A DNA stretch of 64,000 nt from Paraflavitalea pollutisoli (GTDB lineage: Bacteria > Bacteroidota > Bacteroidia > Chitinophagales > Chitinophagaceae): positions 4,207,144 to 4,271,143 of the forward strand of contig NZ_JARKMX010000008.1 in assembly GCF_029360705.1 (NCBI RefSeq), read 5' to 3'. Numbering within the stretch: the stretch's first letter is position 1; every line of letters begins with the position of its first letter. The notes below the pieces were generated by a model. That model made no database searches. It had not been told where the DNA came from and saw only the letters and a list, made by a program, of their open reading frames with translations. This document shows, piece by piece, positions 1-8,297 of the stretch. Both the position numbers and the translations under genes were made by a program.

Positions 1-256
1 TTTCATTCTTGGTGATCATGACGATTGGGATCTGCTGGTTCACTTCTTTGATCTTGGCGATCGTTTCCAGCCCCGTGATACCCGGCATGGTTTCATCGAG
101 CAGCACTACATCCACATAATTATCCCGGACAAAATCTACTGCGTCAAAACCGTTCGTCAACGCACTCACCTCGTATCCCTTGTTCTGGAGAAACAGGATC
201 TGCGATTGTAAACTTTCAATTTCATCATCCACCCAGAGTATCTTTCCTAATGCCAT
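1..256 (-). CDS. porX: PorX-type response regulator (N-terminal part, runs off the left edge)
   Basis: Only the first 85 codons are inside the window; the gene continues leftwards. The translation begins MALGKILWVDDEIESLQSQ and shows a complete acidic pocket (D10, D11), the phospho-acceptor D54 in VVLLDETMPGITGLET, and the switch segment MITKNE. This is the receiver domain of PorX, the regulator of type IX secretion in Bacteroidota, whose full-length form carries a C-terminal PglZ-like domain (family knowledge; that part is not visible). The start is the ATG at 254-256, which aligns with the usual PorX N-terminus. No TAnnTTTG promoter was found between it and the divergent HD gene. Partner genes such as porY are not in the window. 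Confidence 0.9.
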   Translation of the reverse strand, partial: MALGKILWVDDEIESLQSQILFLQNKGYEVSALTNGFDAVDFVRDNYVDVVLLDETMPGITGLETIAKIKEVNQQIPIVMITKNE

Positions 257-390
257 GTAAAATTTTTAATTGATGTGGTTGTGTTTTTGGTGATCTGCCC
301 TGCCGCTGCAATTAGGAAGCCAACATTTACCGTTATGCCTCCCTCCTTTCCGTCTAAAATACATTATTCCTTGAGCAATCAGTTAATATG

Positions 391-398
391 TACTTTTG
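391..398 (+). promoter_or_regulatory. Bacteroidota -7 promoter element for the HD-lpxD operon
   Basis: TACTTTTG matches the TAnnTTTG -7 consensus exactly and lies 45 bp before the ATG at 443. A TTG at 371-373 could serve as the -33 element, but the spacing of 17 bp is a little short. Confidence 0.55.
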
Positions 399-442
399 TT
401 AGCACCTTTTAGCAGGAATTTTAACAAAACAGCAAGCAGCGA

Positions 443-1663
443 ATGGCATCCTTATTCAGAAAGATCATTAATGACCCGGTGTACGGCTTTATTACCATCG
501 ATCATCCTTTGATATTTAAGGTGATAGCGCACCCCTGGTACCAGCGCCTTCGCCGTATTCACCAAATGGCTTTTGCTCAATTGGTGTATCCAGGTGCCGT
601 ACATACCCGACTTCACCACTCATTGGGCGCTTACCACCTCATGTGCAATGCGCTGCACGAACTCAAAAACAAAGGCGTCGACATTAACCCCGAGGAAGAA
701 GTAGCAGCCAAGATCGCCATTCTGTTGCACGACATCGGCCATGGCCCCTACTCGCATGCCCTGGAAAACAAACTGCTCAAAGGCATCCACCACGAAACCA
801 TTTCCATCAAGATCATGGAGGTGCTCAATCGTGAGCTGGAGGGGGCACTCAGTCTCGCCATCGATATATTTACGAATAAATACCCCAAACCGTTTCTTCA
901 CCAGCTGATCTCCGGGCAACTCGATGTAGACCGGATGGATTACCTCACCCGCGACAGCTTTTTTACAGGCGTATCGGAAGGCGTGATCGGTTACGACCGC
1001 ATCCTGAAAATGCTCACGGTACACCATAACGAGCTGATGGTGGAAGAAAAAGCCGTTTACTCCATCGAGAAATTCCTGGTGTCCCGCCGCCTTATGTACT
1101 GGCAGGTGTACCTGCACAAAACGGTACTGGGTGCCGAGAAAATGCTGGTAAAGATCGTGGAGCGTGCCCAGGAGCTGATCCAACGGGGTATTGCCGTGAA
1201 ATCAACCTCTGCCGTATTCGACTTTTTCCTGCAAAATCACGATAAGGTCACTTCTATTGAAGACCACCTGGAGCAGTTTTGCCTGCTGGACGATTACGAT
1301 GTGCTGAGCACCATCAAAAACTGGATCTTCCATGAAGATGTGGTACTGGCCAAACTCTGCCAATGCCTTGTCACCCGACGTTTATTAAAAGTTAAATTGT
1401 CGGCTACCCCCTTCGACGAGGCCTGGATCGCCGAACTACGGAACAGGATTTGCCGCGAGATGCAGTTAGAAGAGCGCGATTGTCACTATTTCGTGTTCGG
1501 TGGGGTGGCGGAAAACACTACGTATGATCCGAAAGAAGAGAAGATAAACATCCTGTTTAAGGATGGAACAGCAACGGATATCTCCCGGGTCGACAATGCA
1601 CTGATACATCAAACGCTGGCCAGCCCCGTGAAAAAATATTACATTTGTTACTTGAATTCTTAA
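443..1663 (+). CDS. HD-domain phosphohydrolase (dGTPase-like)
   Basis: A 406-residue HD-superfamily metal-dependent phosphohydrolase. Metal ligands are visible in order: H58/H59 in TRLHHSLGAYH, H96-D97 in AILLHDIGHGPYSHALE, and a distal Asp in LDVDRMDYLTRDS near residue 163. This set is typical of dNTP triphosphohydrolase-like HD proteins; the substrate cannot be read from the sequence. Only 9 bp separate its stop from lpxD, so the two are probably co-transcribed, an arrangement common in Bacteroidota. The start ATG lies downstream of an exact TAnnTTTG element. A role in nucleotide pools or lipid A supply would be speculation. Confidence 0.9.
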   Translation: MASLFRKIINDPVYGFITIDHPLIFKVIAHPWYQRLRRIHQMAFAQLVYPGAVHTRLHHSLGAYHLMCNALHELKNKGVDINPEEEVAAKIAILLHDIGHGPYSHALENKLLKGIHHETISIKIMEVLNRELEGALSLAIDIFTNKYPKPFLHQLISGQLDVDRMDYLTRDSFFTGVSEGVIGYDRILKMLTVHHNELMVEEKAVYSIEKFLVSRRLMYWQVYLHKTVLGAEKMLVKIVERAQELIQRGIAVKSTSAVFDFFLQNHDKVTSIEDHLEQFCLLDDYDVLSTIKNWIFHEDVVLAKLCQCLVTRRLLKVKLSATPFDEAWIAELRNRICREMQLEERDCHYFVFGGVAENTTYDPKEEKINILFKDGTATDISRVDNALIHQTLASPVKKYYICYLNS

Positions 1664-1672
1664 AATACACAC

Positions 1673-2719
1673 ATGCAATTCACGGCAGCACAGATAGCCA
1701 TGCTCATAAACGCAACCGTCGAAGGCGACGCCAACGCTGCGGTAGCAACTTTCAGTAAGATCGAAGAAGCACAAGCTGGCCAACTTGCTTTTCTGGCCAA
1801 TCCCAAATACGAAGATTACCTGTACACCACAGGCGCCTCGATAGTAATCGTCAACGCATCACTGGAACTCAAGCAGCCGGTACAGGCTACCCTGCTTCGC
1901 GTGCCCGATGCGTACACCGCCTTTGCCACCCTGTTGTCCAAATACCAGGAGGTAATGACACAGCAAATGGTGGGCATTCAGGAACCCAGTTATATTGCCA
2001 AGTCGGCCAAACTGGGAGAAAACATTTTCATAGGTGCTTTCAGTTATATCGGAGAGAACGTTACACTTGGCAATAATGTCAAAATATACCCCCAGGCCTT
2101 TGTAGGCAACAATGTAAAGTTGGGCGACAATACGATCGTACACCCCGGTGTGAAGATCTACCATGACTGCTGGATCGGCAAAAACGTGACGATCCATTCC
2201 GGCACTGTAGTTGGCAGTGATGGATTTGGCTTTGCCCCCCAGGCTGATGGAAGTTTCAAAAAGGTACCGCAGATCGGGAATGTAGTGGTAGAAGACTTTG
2301 TAGAGATTGGCGCTAACGCAACCATCGATCGCGCGACTATGGGCTCCACCCTCATCAAAACTGGCGCGAAACTTGACAACCTGATCCAGATCGCGCACAA
2401 CGTGGAAGTGGGTACCAATACCGTGATCGCTGCGCAGGCAGGCGTGAGTGGTAGTACCAAACTGGGCAATAACGTATTGATTGGCGGACAGGCGGGCATC
2501 GTGGGTCACCTTTTCATTGCCGATGGCGCCAAGATCAATGCCCAAAGCGGTGTGAGCAAGTCGATCAAAACCCCCAATACGGCTGTAACAGGCTCTCCCG
2601 CCTTTGATTATACCAGCACCCTACGCAGCCAGGCCCTGAGCCGCAACCTGCCTGAAATGGAACGCCGGATCAAAGAACTGGAAAAACTCGTGCAACAGCT
2701 ACTGGCCGAAAAGGTCTAG
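1673..2719 (+). CDS. lpxD: UDP-3-O-(3-hydroxyacyl)glucosamine N-acyltransferase LpxD
   Basis: This 348-residue protein has the LpxD layout: an N-terminal uridine-binding domain (about residues 1-100), then a left-handed beta helix of hexapeptide repeats (about 105-320), and a C-terminal helix (PEMERRIKELEKLVQQL). The catalytic His is in NLIQIAHNVEVG, equivalent to His239 of E. coli. It transfers a 3-hydroxyacyl chain from ACP to UDP-3-O-acyl-glucosamine, the third committed step of lipid A synthesis, acting in the cytosol at the inner membrane. It follows the HD gene by 9 bp and is followed by a strong terminator, so lpxC downstream is a separate transcription unit. Confidence 0.96.
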   Translation: MQFTAAQIAMLINATVEGDANAAVATFSKIEEAQAGQLAFLANPKYEDYLYTTGASIVIVNASLELKQPVQATLLRVPDAYTAFATLLSKYQEVMTQQMVGIQEPSYIAKSAKLGENIFIGAFSYIGENVTLGNNVKIYPQAFVGNNVKLGDNTIVHPGVKIYHDCWIGKNVTIHSGTVVGSDGFGFAPQADGSFKKVPQIGNVVVEDFVEIGANATIDRATMGSTLIKTGAKLDNLIQIAHNVEVGTNTVIAAQAGVSGSTKLGNNVLIGGQAGIVGHLFIADGAKINAQSGVSKSIKTPNTAVTGSPAFDYTSTLRSQALSRNLPEMERRIKELEKLVQQLLAEKV

Positions 2720-2736
2720 TTGACTGAGCTTAACGA

Positions 2737-2772
2737 GACCTTACAGGGACCTTATAGAGACCTTATAGAGAC
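2737..2772. repeat. 11-bp-period tandem array (3.3 copies)
   Basis: Units are GACCTTACAGG, GACCTTATAGA, GACCTTATAGA and a partial GAC, exactly in 11-bp register. The array starts 17 bp after the lpxD stop, before the terminator, so it would lie in the 3' UTR. Confidence 0.85.
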
Positions 2773-2820
2773 ATTGCTCCTCATCGAACACCGATCAGAT
2801 TACTATACATCTTATACCAG

Positions 2821-2855
2821 ACAGGGGTAGCCAGCCGGCTACCCCTGTTTCGTTT
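2821..2855 (+). terminator. Intrinsic terminator after lpxD
   Basis: A perfect 12-bp stem (ACAGGGGTAGCC with GGCTACCCCTGT) closes a 4-nt loop and is followed by TTCGTTT. Confidence 0.8.
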
Positions 2856-3012
2856 AGGGCCTGATGGCGAGCATGCCTTCGCGCTGGCCTCCAACCTATC
2901 AATGCCCACCTGATTCATACCTGCTTCCCGAATTGTATATGGACAGCAATCGCTAGGCTCCAGGCACTCAGCCGGGTCTTCTTCGACTATATTTCCCAAA
3001 AATAGACAAGCC

Positions 3013-3067
3013 TGGCCAGACCCTAGCCAGACCCTAGCTGGACCCTGGCCAGATTCTGGCTATTCCC
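3013..3067. repeat. 11-bp-period tandem array (5 copies)
   Basis: Units TGGCCAGACCC, TAGCCAGACCC, TAGCTGGACCC, TGGCCAGATTC and TGGCTATTCCC follow one another exactly every 11 bp. The unit sequence is unrelated to that of the array at 2737, but the period is the same. Confidence 0.85.
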
Positions 3068-3415
3068 AACACGGGAAAGAGCCGTTCCGACGATCAGGTG
3101 AAGCAGCCCGGACGCTGCGCAGCGTCAACAATATAGCTTCCAGAATGCCTTATCCAATCCAACACCCGCCAGCCTCCGCCAAGAGCCTGCCTGCTTTGGC
3201 CAAAGCCGCCTGTGATGCCTTATCCAGCCCAATTCTGGCCCCAGTCCAGCCAGCCGCCTGCCTGCTTTGGCCCAACCCGCCTACTTTGCCCCCCCGCCCA
3301 AAGCCCCGCGCCGCCTATGCCGTCGGCAAACACCCTGGTAGAATGAACCCGCTTCATTAACAACCGATTATAGTATTCTCTTGCACAAATCGGGCATGGC
3401 AATTAAACTTTCTGT

Positions 3416-3423
3416 TATCTTTG
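3416..3423 (+). promoter_or_regulatory. -7 promoter element for lpxC-fabZ
   Basis: TATCTTTG is an exact TAnnTTTG match 22 bp before the ATG at 3446. No well-spaced TTG -33 box was found. Confidence 0.6.
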
Positions 3424-3445
3424 CGCGATCCTTTAAAAAACTCGA

Positions 3446-4852
3446 ATGGACGCTACCTTCAATCCGGATAAACAACATACACTAGGCTCTGCAGTAAGCA
3501 TTTCGGGTACCGGCTTGCATACCGGTATCAATGTCAACATGACCCTAAAGCCTGCCAATGCAGGATTTGGTTACCTTTTCCAACGCATCGACCTTCCAGG
3601 TCAACCCACCATCAAGGCTGATTGTGACCTCGTTACCGATACTTCCCGTGGTACTACTATAGAAGAGAACGGCGCCAAAGTGAGCACCGTAGAGCATATT
3701 CTCGCTGCCCTCGTAGGTATGGGCGTGGACAACTGCCTGATCGAACTGGATGGACCTGAAATTCCCATTGCAGACGGTAGTTCTTCCCCCTTTATCAAGA
3801 TTATTGAAGAAGCAGGCGTTGTAGAGCAGGAAGCAGCCAAGATCTGGTACACCATCGACACCAATATTTCGCATTACGACGAAAAGAAAAGGGTGGAAAT
3901 GACCGCCCTCCCTGCAACGGAATACAAGATCACCACACTCATAGACTTCAACAGCCCCGTACTGGGAACCCAGCATGCCGGCCTGAAGAGCATGAAAGAC
4001 TTCAAGTCGGAGATCTCTTCTTCCCGCACGTTTGTTTTCCTGCACGAGCTGGAAATGCTGCTGGAACACAACCTGATCAAGGGTGGCGACATCAACAACG
4101 CCATCGTGGTGGTCGACAAACCCGTTACCGAAGCTGAAATGGATCGCCTGGCCAAAGCATTTGGCCGTAAAAATATTGAAGTGAAAAGCGAAGGTTACCT
4201 CAATAACCTCGAGTTGCGCTTCTCCAACGAACCCGCCCGTCACAAGTTACTCGACGTGGTAGGTGACCTGGCCCTGATCGGATATCCCATCAAGGCGCAT
4301 ATCATTGCCAATCGTCCCGGTCATAGCTCGAATGTCGACTTTGCCCGCATGATCAAGCAGTATATTAAGAAGAATAAACATGTAAAAGATATTCCGGTGT
4401 ACGATCCAAACCAACCACCGGTCTATACGTTACAGCAGATACAAAAGACCTTGCCGCATCGCCATCCATTTCTGTTGGTCGATAAGATCATCGAATTGAG
4501 CGACAAGCACATTGTGGGGATCAAGAATGTAACCTTCGACGAACCGTTTTTTCAAGGCCATTTTCCCGACAATCCGGTAATGCCTGGTGTATTGCAGGTC
4601 GAGGCACTTGCGCAGACAGGTGGTATTCTTTGTATCAACGCCATGCCGGAAGGTCAGTACGATACCTACTTTTTGAAGATCGATAATGTTAAGTTCAAGC
4701 AAAAGGTAGTACCGGGCGATACGATGATCCTGAAAATGGAGTTAATAGCTCCAATACGCCGGGGTATCTGTGAAATGCGCGGAAAAGTATATATCGGTAA
4801 CAAGATAGCAACAGAAGGAGACCTGATGGCACAGCTCGTAAAGAGAGGATAG
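3446..4852 (+). CDS. lpxC-fabZ: Bifunctional LpxC deacetylase / FabZ 3-hydroxyacyl-ACP dehydratase
   Basis: A 468-residue fusion typical of Bacteroidota. Residues 1 to about 300 are LpxC, the zinc-dependent UDP-3-O-acyl-GlcNAc deacetylase: zinc and active-site segments are STVEHILAAL, DGPEIPIADGSSSPF and RPGHSSNVDFARMI. Residues from about 325 to the end are FabZ, a hot-dog-fold dehydratase, with LPHRHPFLLVDKI and the catalytic segment GHFPDNPVMPGVLQVEALAQ. The fusion couples the committed step of lipid A synthesis with the enzyme that drains the same 3-hydroxyacyl-ACP pool into fatty acids. No frameshift or missing catalytic residue was seen. The gene has its own promoter element and is followed, after 222 bp, by lpxA. 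Confidence 0.96.
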   Translation: MDATFNPDKQHTLGSAVSISGTGLHTGINVNMTLKPANAGFGYLFQRIDLPGQPTIKADCDLVTDTSRGTTIEENGAKVSTVEHILAALVGMGVDNCLIELDGPEIPIADGSSSPFIKIIEEAGVVEQEAAKIWYTIDTNISHYDEKKRVEMTALPATEYKITTLIDFNSPVLGTQHAGLKSMKDFKSEISSSRTFVFLHELEMLLEHNLIKGGDINNAIVVVDKPVTEAEMDRLAKAFGRKNIEVKSEGYLNNLELRFSNEPARHKLLDVVGDLALIGYPIKAHIIANRPGHSSNVDFARMIKQYIKKNKHVKDIPVYDPNQPPVYTLQQIQKTLPHRHPFLLVDKIIELSDKHIVGIKNVTFDEPFFQGHFPDNPVMPGVLQVEALAQTGGILCINAMPEGQYDTYFLKIDNVKFKQKVVPGDTMILKMELIAPIRRGICEMRGKVYIGNKIATEGDLMAQLVKRG

Positions 4853-5074
4853 TCAGCAGGTTATATGGTGCAAAAGATCCTTATCGCAATAAATTATATT
4901 TGAGAATAGGGGTGAATTGCATGACTTTTGTCTATTTTAGTATAATCATATAATATCAAACATCAATCAATCCATAAGTATACGCCAGGCGAAACGCAGC
5001 CGGAATCCCAAGGGGGAGAGCTGTTCGTCACTCCAAAAAGTCAGTTTCAGGCTACACTCAAGAACGTCAATACA

Positions 5075-5881
5075 ATGATCCATCCGCATACGTATATCCA
5101 TCCTAACGCCAAGCTGGCAACCAATGTTAAAGTAGATCCTTTTACAGTAATACACCAGAATGTAGAAATTGGCGAAGGTACCTGGATTGGTAGCAATGTC
5201 ACCATTATGGAAGGCGCCCGGATCGGCAAGAACTGCCGCATTTTCCCTGGTGCTGTTATCGCTGCCATTCCCCAGGATCTTAAATTCGATGGAGAAGAAA
5301 CGTTGGTAGAGATCGGAGACAATACTACCATCCGCGAATTTGTAACCATCAACCGTGGTACCAAAGACCGCTGGAAGACGAAAGTGGGCAATAACAGCCT
5401 GATCATGGCTTACAGCCACCTGGCACACGATTGCCATGTAGGAAGCTACTGCGTACTCAGCAACAATACCCAACTGGCCGGTCACGTAGAAGTGGGCGAC
5501 TGGGCGATCCTGGGTGGTATGTGCGCTGTACACCAGTTTGTAAAAGTTGGTCAGCATGCTTTCGTAAGCGGTGGTTCACTCGTAGGTAAAGATGTACCTC
5601 CTTATATTAAAGCCGGCCGTGCTCCCCTCAGCTACTCCGGCGTCAACTCTGTAGGTCTTAAACGCAGAGGCTTTACGGTAGACAAGATCAATCACCTGCT
5701 CGACATCTACCGTGTCGTATACAACAAGGGCATGAACACCAGCCAGGCCCTGGAATTCCTCGAAGAAGAGTTTCCTGCTACCGATGAGCGCGATGAGATC
5801 GTGACGTTCATCCGTGAAAGCGGACGTGGCATCATTAAACGCTATTCAAAAGGTAGTGTGGATGAAGATATCGCTGATTAA
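5075..5881 (+). CDS. lpxA: UDP-N-acetylglucosamine O-acyltransferase LpxA
   Basis: A 268-residue acyl-ACP:UDP-GlcNAc O-acyltransferase, first enzyme of lipid A synthesis. It starts MIHPHTYIHPNAKL, the standard N-terminus of the family, and runs through hexapeptide beta-helix coils to about residue 190. The catalytic His sits in YSHLAHDCHVG (equivalent to His125 of E. coli). The C-terminal helical domain begins near SVGLKRRGF. The gene's last 20 bp overlap the start of the ABC ATPase gene downstream, so the two are translationally coupled. I found no clear TAnnTTTG box in the 222 bp upstream. Confidence 0.96.
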   Translation: MIHPHTYIHPNAKLATNVKVDPFTVIHQNVEIGEGTWIGSNVTIMEGARIGKNCRIFPGAVIAAIPQDLKFDGEETLVEIGDNTTIREFVTINRGTKDRWKTKVGNNSLIMAYSHLAHDCHVGSYCVLSNNTQLAGHVEVGDWAILGGMCAVHQFVKVGQHAFVSGGSLVGKDVPPYIKAGRAPLSYSGVNSVGLKRRGFTVDKINHLLDIYRVVYNKGMNTSQALEFLEEEFPATDERDEIVTFIRESGRGIIKRYSKGSVDEDIAD

Positions 5882-6539
5882 GGCAGGCAAGCGCTTCAAC
5901 CGCGACTGGATATTCCGTAACGTTACGTACGAATTTACCGCAGGCAACGCCTATGCGATCACCGGACCCAATGGCTCGGGTAAATCCACTTTGCTGCAAG
6001 TGATTGGCGGCGCGCTGATGATGAGTGAAGGCGTGCTGGATTACCAGGTAAACGGGCAGGTGGGCAACAACAGCAACGCAGCAGGGCCTGCCAAGGTTGG
6101 CAAATCCGACCCGGATCTGCTGTTCCGCCATATCGCCATTGCAGCTCCTTACCTGGAAGTGATCGAAGAAATGAGCGTTACTGAATTCCTCCATTTTCAT
6201 ACTTCCTTCAAGCCCTTCCTGCCAGCAATTTCCATCGAGGAGGCCATTCGTGTGGTCGGACTGGAAAAAGCAGCCCACAAACAGATCCGTTTCTATAGCA
6301 GTGGGATGCGCCAACGGGTCAAACTGGCGCAGGCCATCTTCAGTGATGTGCCCTGTATATTGCTCGATGAACCCTGCACCAACCTCGATGCAGAAGGGAT
6401 TGCGCTGTACCAGCAACTCATTCGTGACTATTGCAGCGATCGCCTGGTGATCGTCAGCAGCAACGACCTGCAGGAATATGGATTCTGCAACGAAACGATC
6501 AGCATTCTCGACTACAAACAGACGAAGCCGGTTGGTTGA
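5862..6539 (+). CDS. ABC transporter ATP-binding protein linked to lpxA
   Basis: A 225-residue ABC ATPase. Walker A is GPNGSGKST (about residues 34-42), the signature is YSSGMRQRVKLAQA (SSGMR in place of LSGGQ), and Walker B is CILLDEP; a D-loop-like NLDAEG follows. I chose the ATG at 5862, which gives the typical MKISLIKAGKRFNRDWIFRNV start and overlaps lpxA by 20 bp; an open upstream extension inside lpxA is unlikely. No permease is adjacent, so the partner membrane protein must be elsewhere. A role in envelope or lipid export is suggested only by the lpxA linkage. Its stop lies 4 bp from the stop of the convergent gene. Confidence 0.9.
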   Translation: MKISLIKAGKRFNRDWIFRNVTYEFTAGNAYAITGPNGSGKSTLLQVIGGALMMSEGVLDYQVNGQVGNNSNAAGPAKVGKSDPDLLFRHIAIAAPYLEVIEEMSVTEFLHFHTSFKPFLPAISIEEAIRVVGLEKAAHKQIRFYSSGMRQRVKLAQAIFSDVPCILLDEPCTNLDAEGIALYQQLIRDYCSDRLVIVSSNDLQEYGFCNETISILDYKQTKPVG

Positions 6540-6543
6540 TCGC

Positions 6544-7803
6544 CTATTTGCTTTTCTTCCCCTTCGGCACATACGGGCTCGACCCTACGCCAAATGCTTC
6601 CTTCGAATCGGGGTAAAAATAGAATGATTTGCTTTCTACCTTGCCATTGTTATATTTCAATTCCAACGAGTAACCATTTAGGGTATACGTGCCTGCAGCT
6701 TCCTTGTGTGCATAGGTACTGGAGGATACGCCAAAGTCGCCGCTATTACTACCGCCGCCTACACTGGCCTTGGTAAACTGGCCCTGTTCATTAAAAGTGA
6801 GGTCGGTCGCTGATATGATCATCACATTACCGCCCATCGCAGTATTGCCGCCGCCCGAGATTGTTTTATAACTTCCTTTGATCTTTTCGTTGGGCGCGGC
6901 AGGTCTGGCCCAAAACCATTGCTTCTCCCAGGTCTCCGCTTTGTCTTTCTCCCGCTCTTTGTTGGGCCAGGCTGTCACGATCGTTTTACCTACCTCCTTC
7001 CAGGTACCCCATTTCTTTGGCTCCAGTTGCCTCGATTTTGCCACATCAAACTTATAGGGACTGATGATCGGATCGTTGTAGATCGTTCCATCGGTTAGCA
7101 ACAGGTAGGGCGCATACTCGGCCACCATCATACCGCCCACCCCGCTCATCGTATATTCCAGGTGCATGATCATACCTTTTATCTGTGCTGGCTTCAAGCC
7201 GTTGTCGGTAAGAAAGTCCTCCGCCTTCAGACGGGGGGTACTCCGTCCGGTAGATTTATCACTACTACTCTCATTGCTGGCCGCCGTATTACCTTTTCCA
7301 TTGTCAGCGCCTTTGAACACGACACCATCGCCCTTTGCCACCTTGCCAAAATGCACAATGGCGGGTTGAATGGTTGCTTTGAAGAAGGCCGCATCCGGGT
7401 AACTGACCATGCGCGCCAGGCGGTATTTTCCATCTTCCAACCGGTAAGTCATATAAGCTACCAGCCATTTCTTGCCTTCTTTGTCCGACACCTGGTTGGT
7501 AAAACTGTAAAAGCCCTGCAACACATTGATGGTGGCTTTGTCATCGGCAGGTTGCGTGAAGCCCGCTTGCTGTGCATCCTGGTTCATGATGGTTTTGAAC
7601 CAGGCCGCACTGCCGTCGCCGCTCACTGCCCGCAAGGGCATCAACTGGTAGATAAAAGGCTTACCGGCGTTACTGGTAGGTATAAAATTGTACACCCCTT
7701 GCTGCTCCTGCATCTTCCAGCCATCGATGGAGGGAATGGACGACTGCGCCCAGCACGATATTGTTGAATAAATGAAGGTAAACAGGAAGAATATCTTTCT
7801 CAT
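6544..7803 (-). CDS. Secreted protein of unknown function
   Basis: 419 residues, not recognised. The start MRKIFFLFTFIYSTISCWAQ at the ATG 7801-7803 gives a clear signal peptide, probably cleaved after WAQ; a longer frame upstream lacks a sensible start. Residues of about 20-160 form one conserved-looking region (SIDGW, GFYSF). A Ser/Gly/Lys-rich linker follows near 175-200, and the C-terminal part is Gly/Ser-rich and beta-prone (KTISGGGNTAMGGNV, TYTLNGYSLELKYNNG). The mature protein is probably periplasmic or outer-membrane associated. The gene is single, converging on the ABC ATPase. No catalytic motif is evident. Confidence 0.75.
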   Translation of the reverse strand: MRKIFFLFTFIYSTISCWAQSSIPSIDGWKMQEQQGVYNFIPTSNAGKPFIYQLMPLRAVSGDGSAAWFKTIMNQDAQQAGFTQPADDKATINVLQGFYSFTNQVSDKEGKKWLVAYMTYRLEDGKYRLARMVSYPDAAFFKATIQPAIVHFGKVAKGDGVVFKGADNGKGNTAASNESSSDKSTGRSTPRLKAEDFLTDNGLKPAQIKGMIMHLEYTMSGVGGMMVAEYAPYLLLTDGTIYNDPIISPYKFDVAKSRQLEPKKWGTWKEVGKTIVTAWPNKEREKDKAETWEKQWFWARPAAPNEKIKGSYKTISGGGNTAMGGNVMIISATDLTFNEQGQFTKASVGGGSNSGDFGVSSSTYAHKEAAGTYTLNGYSLELKYNNGKVESKSFYFYPDSKEAFGVGSSPYVPKGKKSK

Positions 7804-7866
7804 ACGACCAGTTTTACCAGTCAAAAAAACAAACATCAGGCCAGAGGGAGACGGGCAGTTATTAAC

Positions 7867-8277
7867 TTACTGGTCGCGGAGGAGGGGCTCCAGCCAGAAG
7901 ATGGGCACCATTGTACTGGCAAAAATACCCAGGCCAGAAAAGATCACATCTACCACATTGTATCGGTAGCCATTCGAGCTACCCCATTTCGTCACTATGA
8001 AGTACCTGCCAAACATCAGGCGTATGGCCATGTCGAAGATCCAATGCAGTGAATAGAAAATAAGAGGACTAAAGAGGAAGATCAGCCAATCCGTTCTGAC
8101 TGCTGTAGAAGAAGGAAAGATGAAATACGATAAAGCCAGTAGTATAGTAATACCATAGTTGATACAGCGGTAACGCACCACTTGCAACCAACCGTTCATT
8201 CTATCAACTAACATGGGTAGCCACACGTGCACCGCACAGACAAATGCAATGAAAATTCTCCAGCTCTCCTGTTCCAT
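7867..8277 (-). CDS. Small multi-pass membrane protein of unknown function
   Basis: 136 residues starting MEQESWRIFIAFVCAVHVWLPM at the ATG 8275-8277, 20 bp after the stop of ald. At least three hydrophobic segments are visible: near the N-terminus, around INYGITILLALSYFIF and around LIFLFSPLIFYSLHWIF, with a last one near GLGIFASTMVPIFWL. I do not recognise the family. Its position directly behind ald and tsaE suggests it is the last gene of that transcript. A longer frame that runs into ald is rejected because it would overlap well-conserved ald sequence. Confidence 0.65.
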   Translation of the reverse strand: MEQESWRIFIAFVCAVHVWLPMLVDRMNGWLQVVRYRCINYGITILLALSYFIFPSSTAVRTDWLIFLFSPLIFYSLHWIFDMAIRLMFGRYFIVTKWGSSNGYRYNVVDVIFSGLGIFASTMVPIFWLEPLLRDQ

Positions 8278-8297
8278 ACGCCAGGTTATCGTCAACT

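Larger units (their letters stand above)
2720..3445. other. Gene-free region between lpxD and lpxC with repeats, terminator and promoter
   Basis: I see no credible gene in these 726 bp. The region holds two 11-bp-period arrays (2737-2772 and 3013-3067), a terminator (2821-2855), a C-rich low-complexity stretch at about 3145-3330, and the lpxC promoter element near 3416. In the low-complexity stretch, words such as GCCTTATCCA and GCCTGCCTGCTTTGGCC each occur twice. Short open frames here have repeat-derived, compositionally odd translations. Confidence 0.75.

Noticed and set aside
3145..3360. 71-codon open frame upstream of lpxC
   Set aside because: Translation is Pro/Ala-rich, derived from a C-rich repeated stretch, with no start signal.
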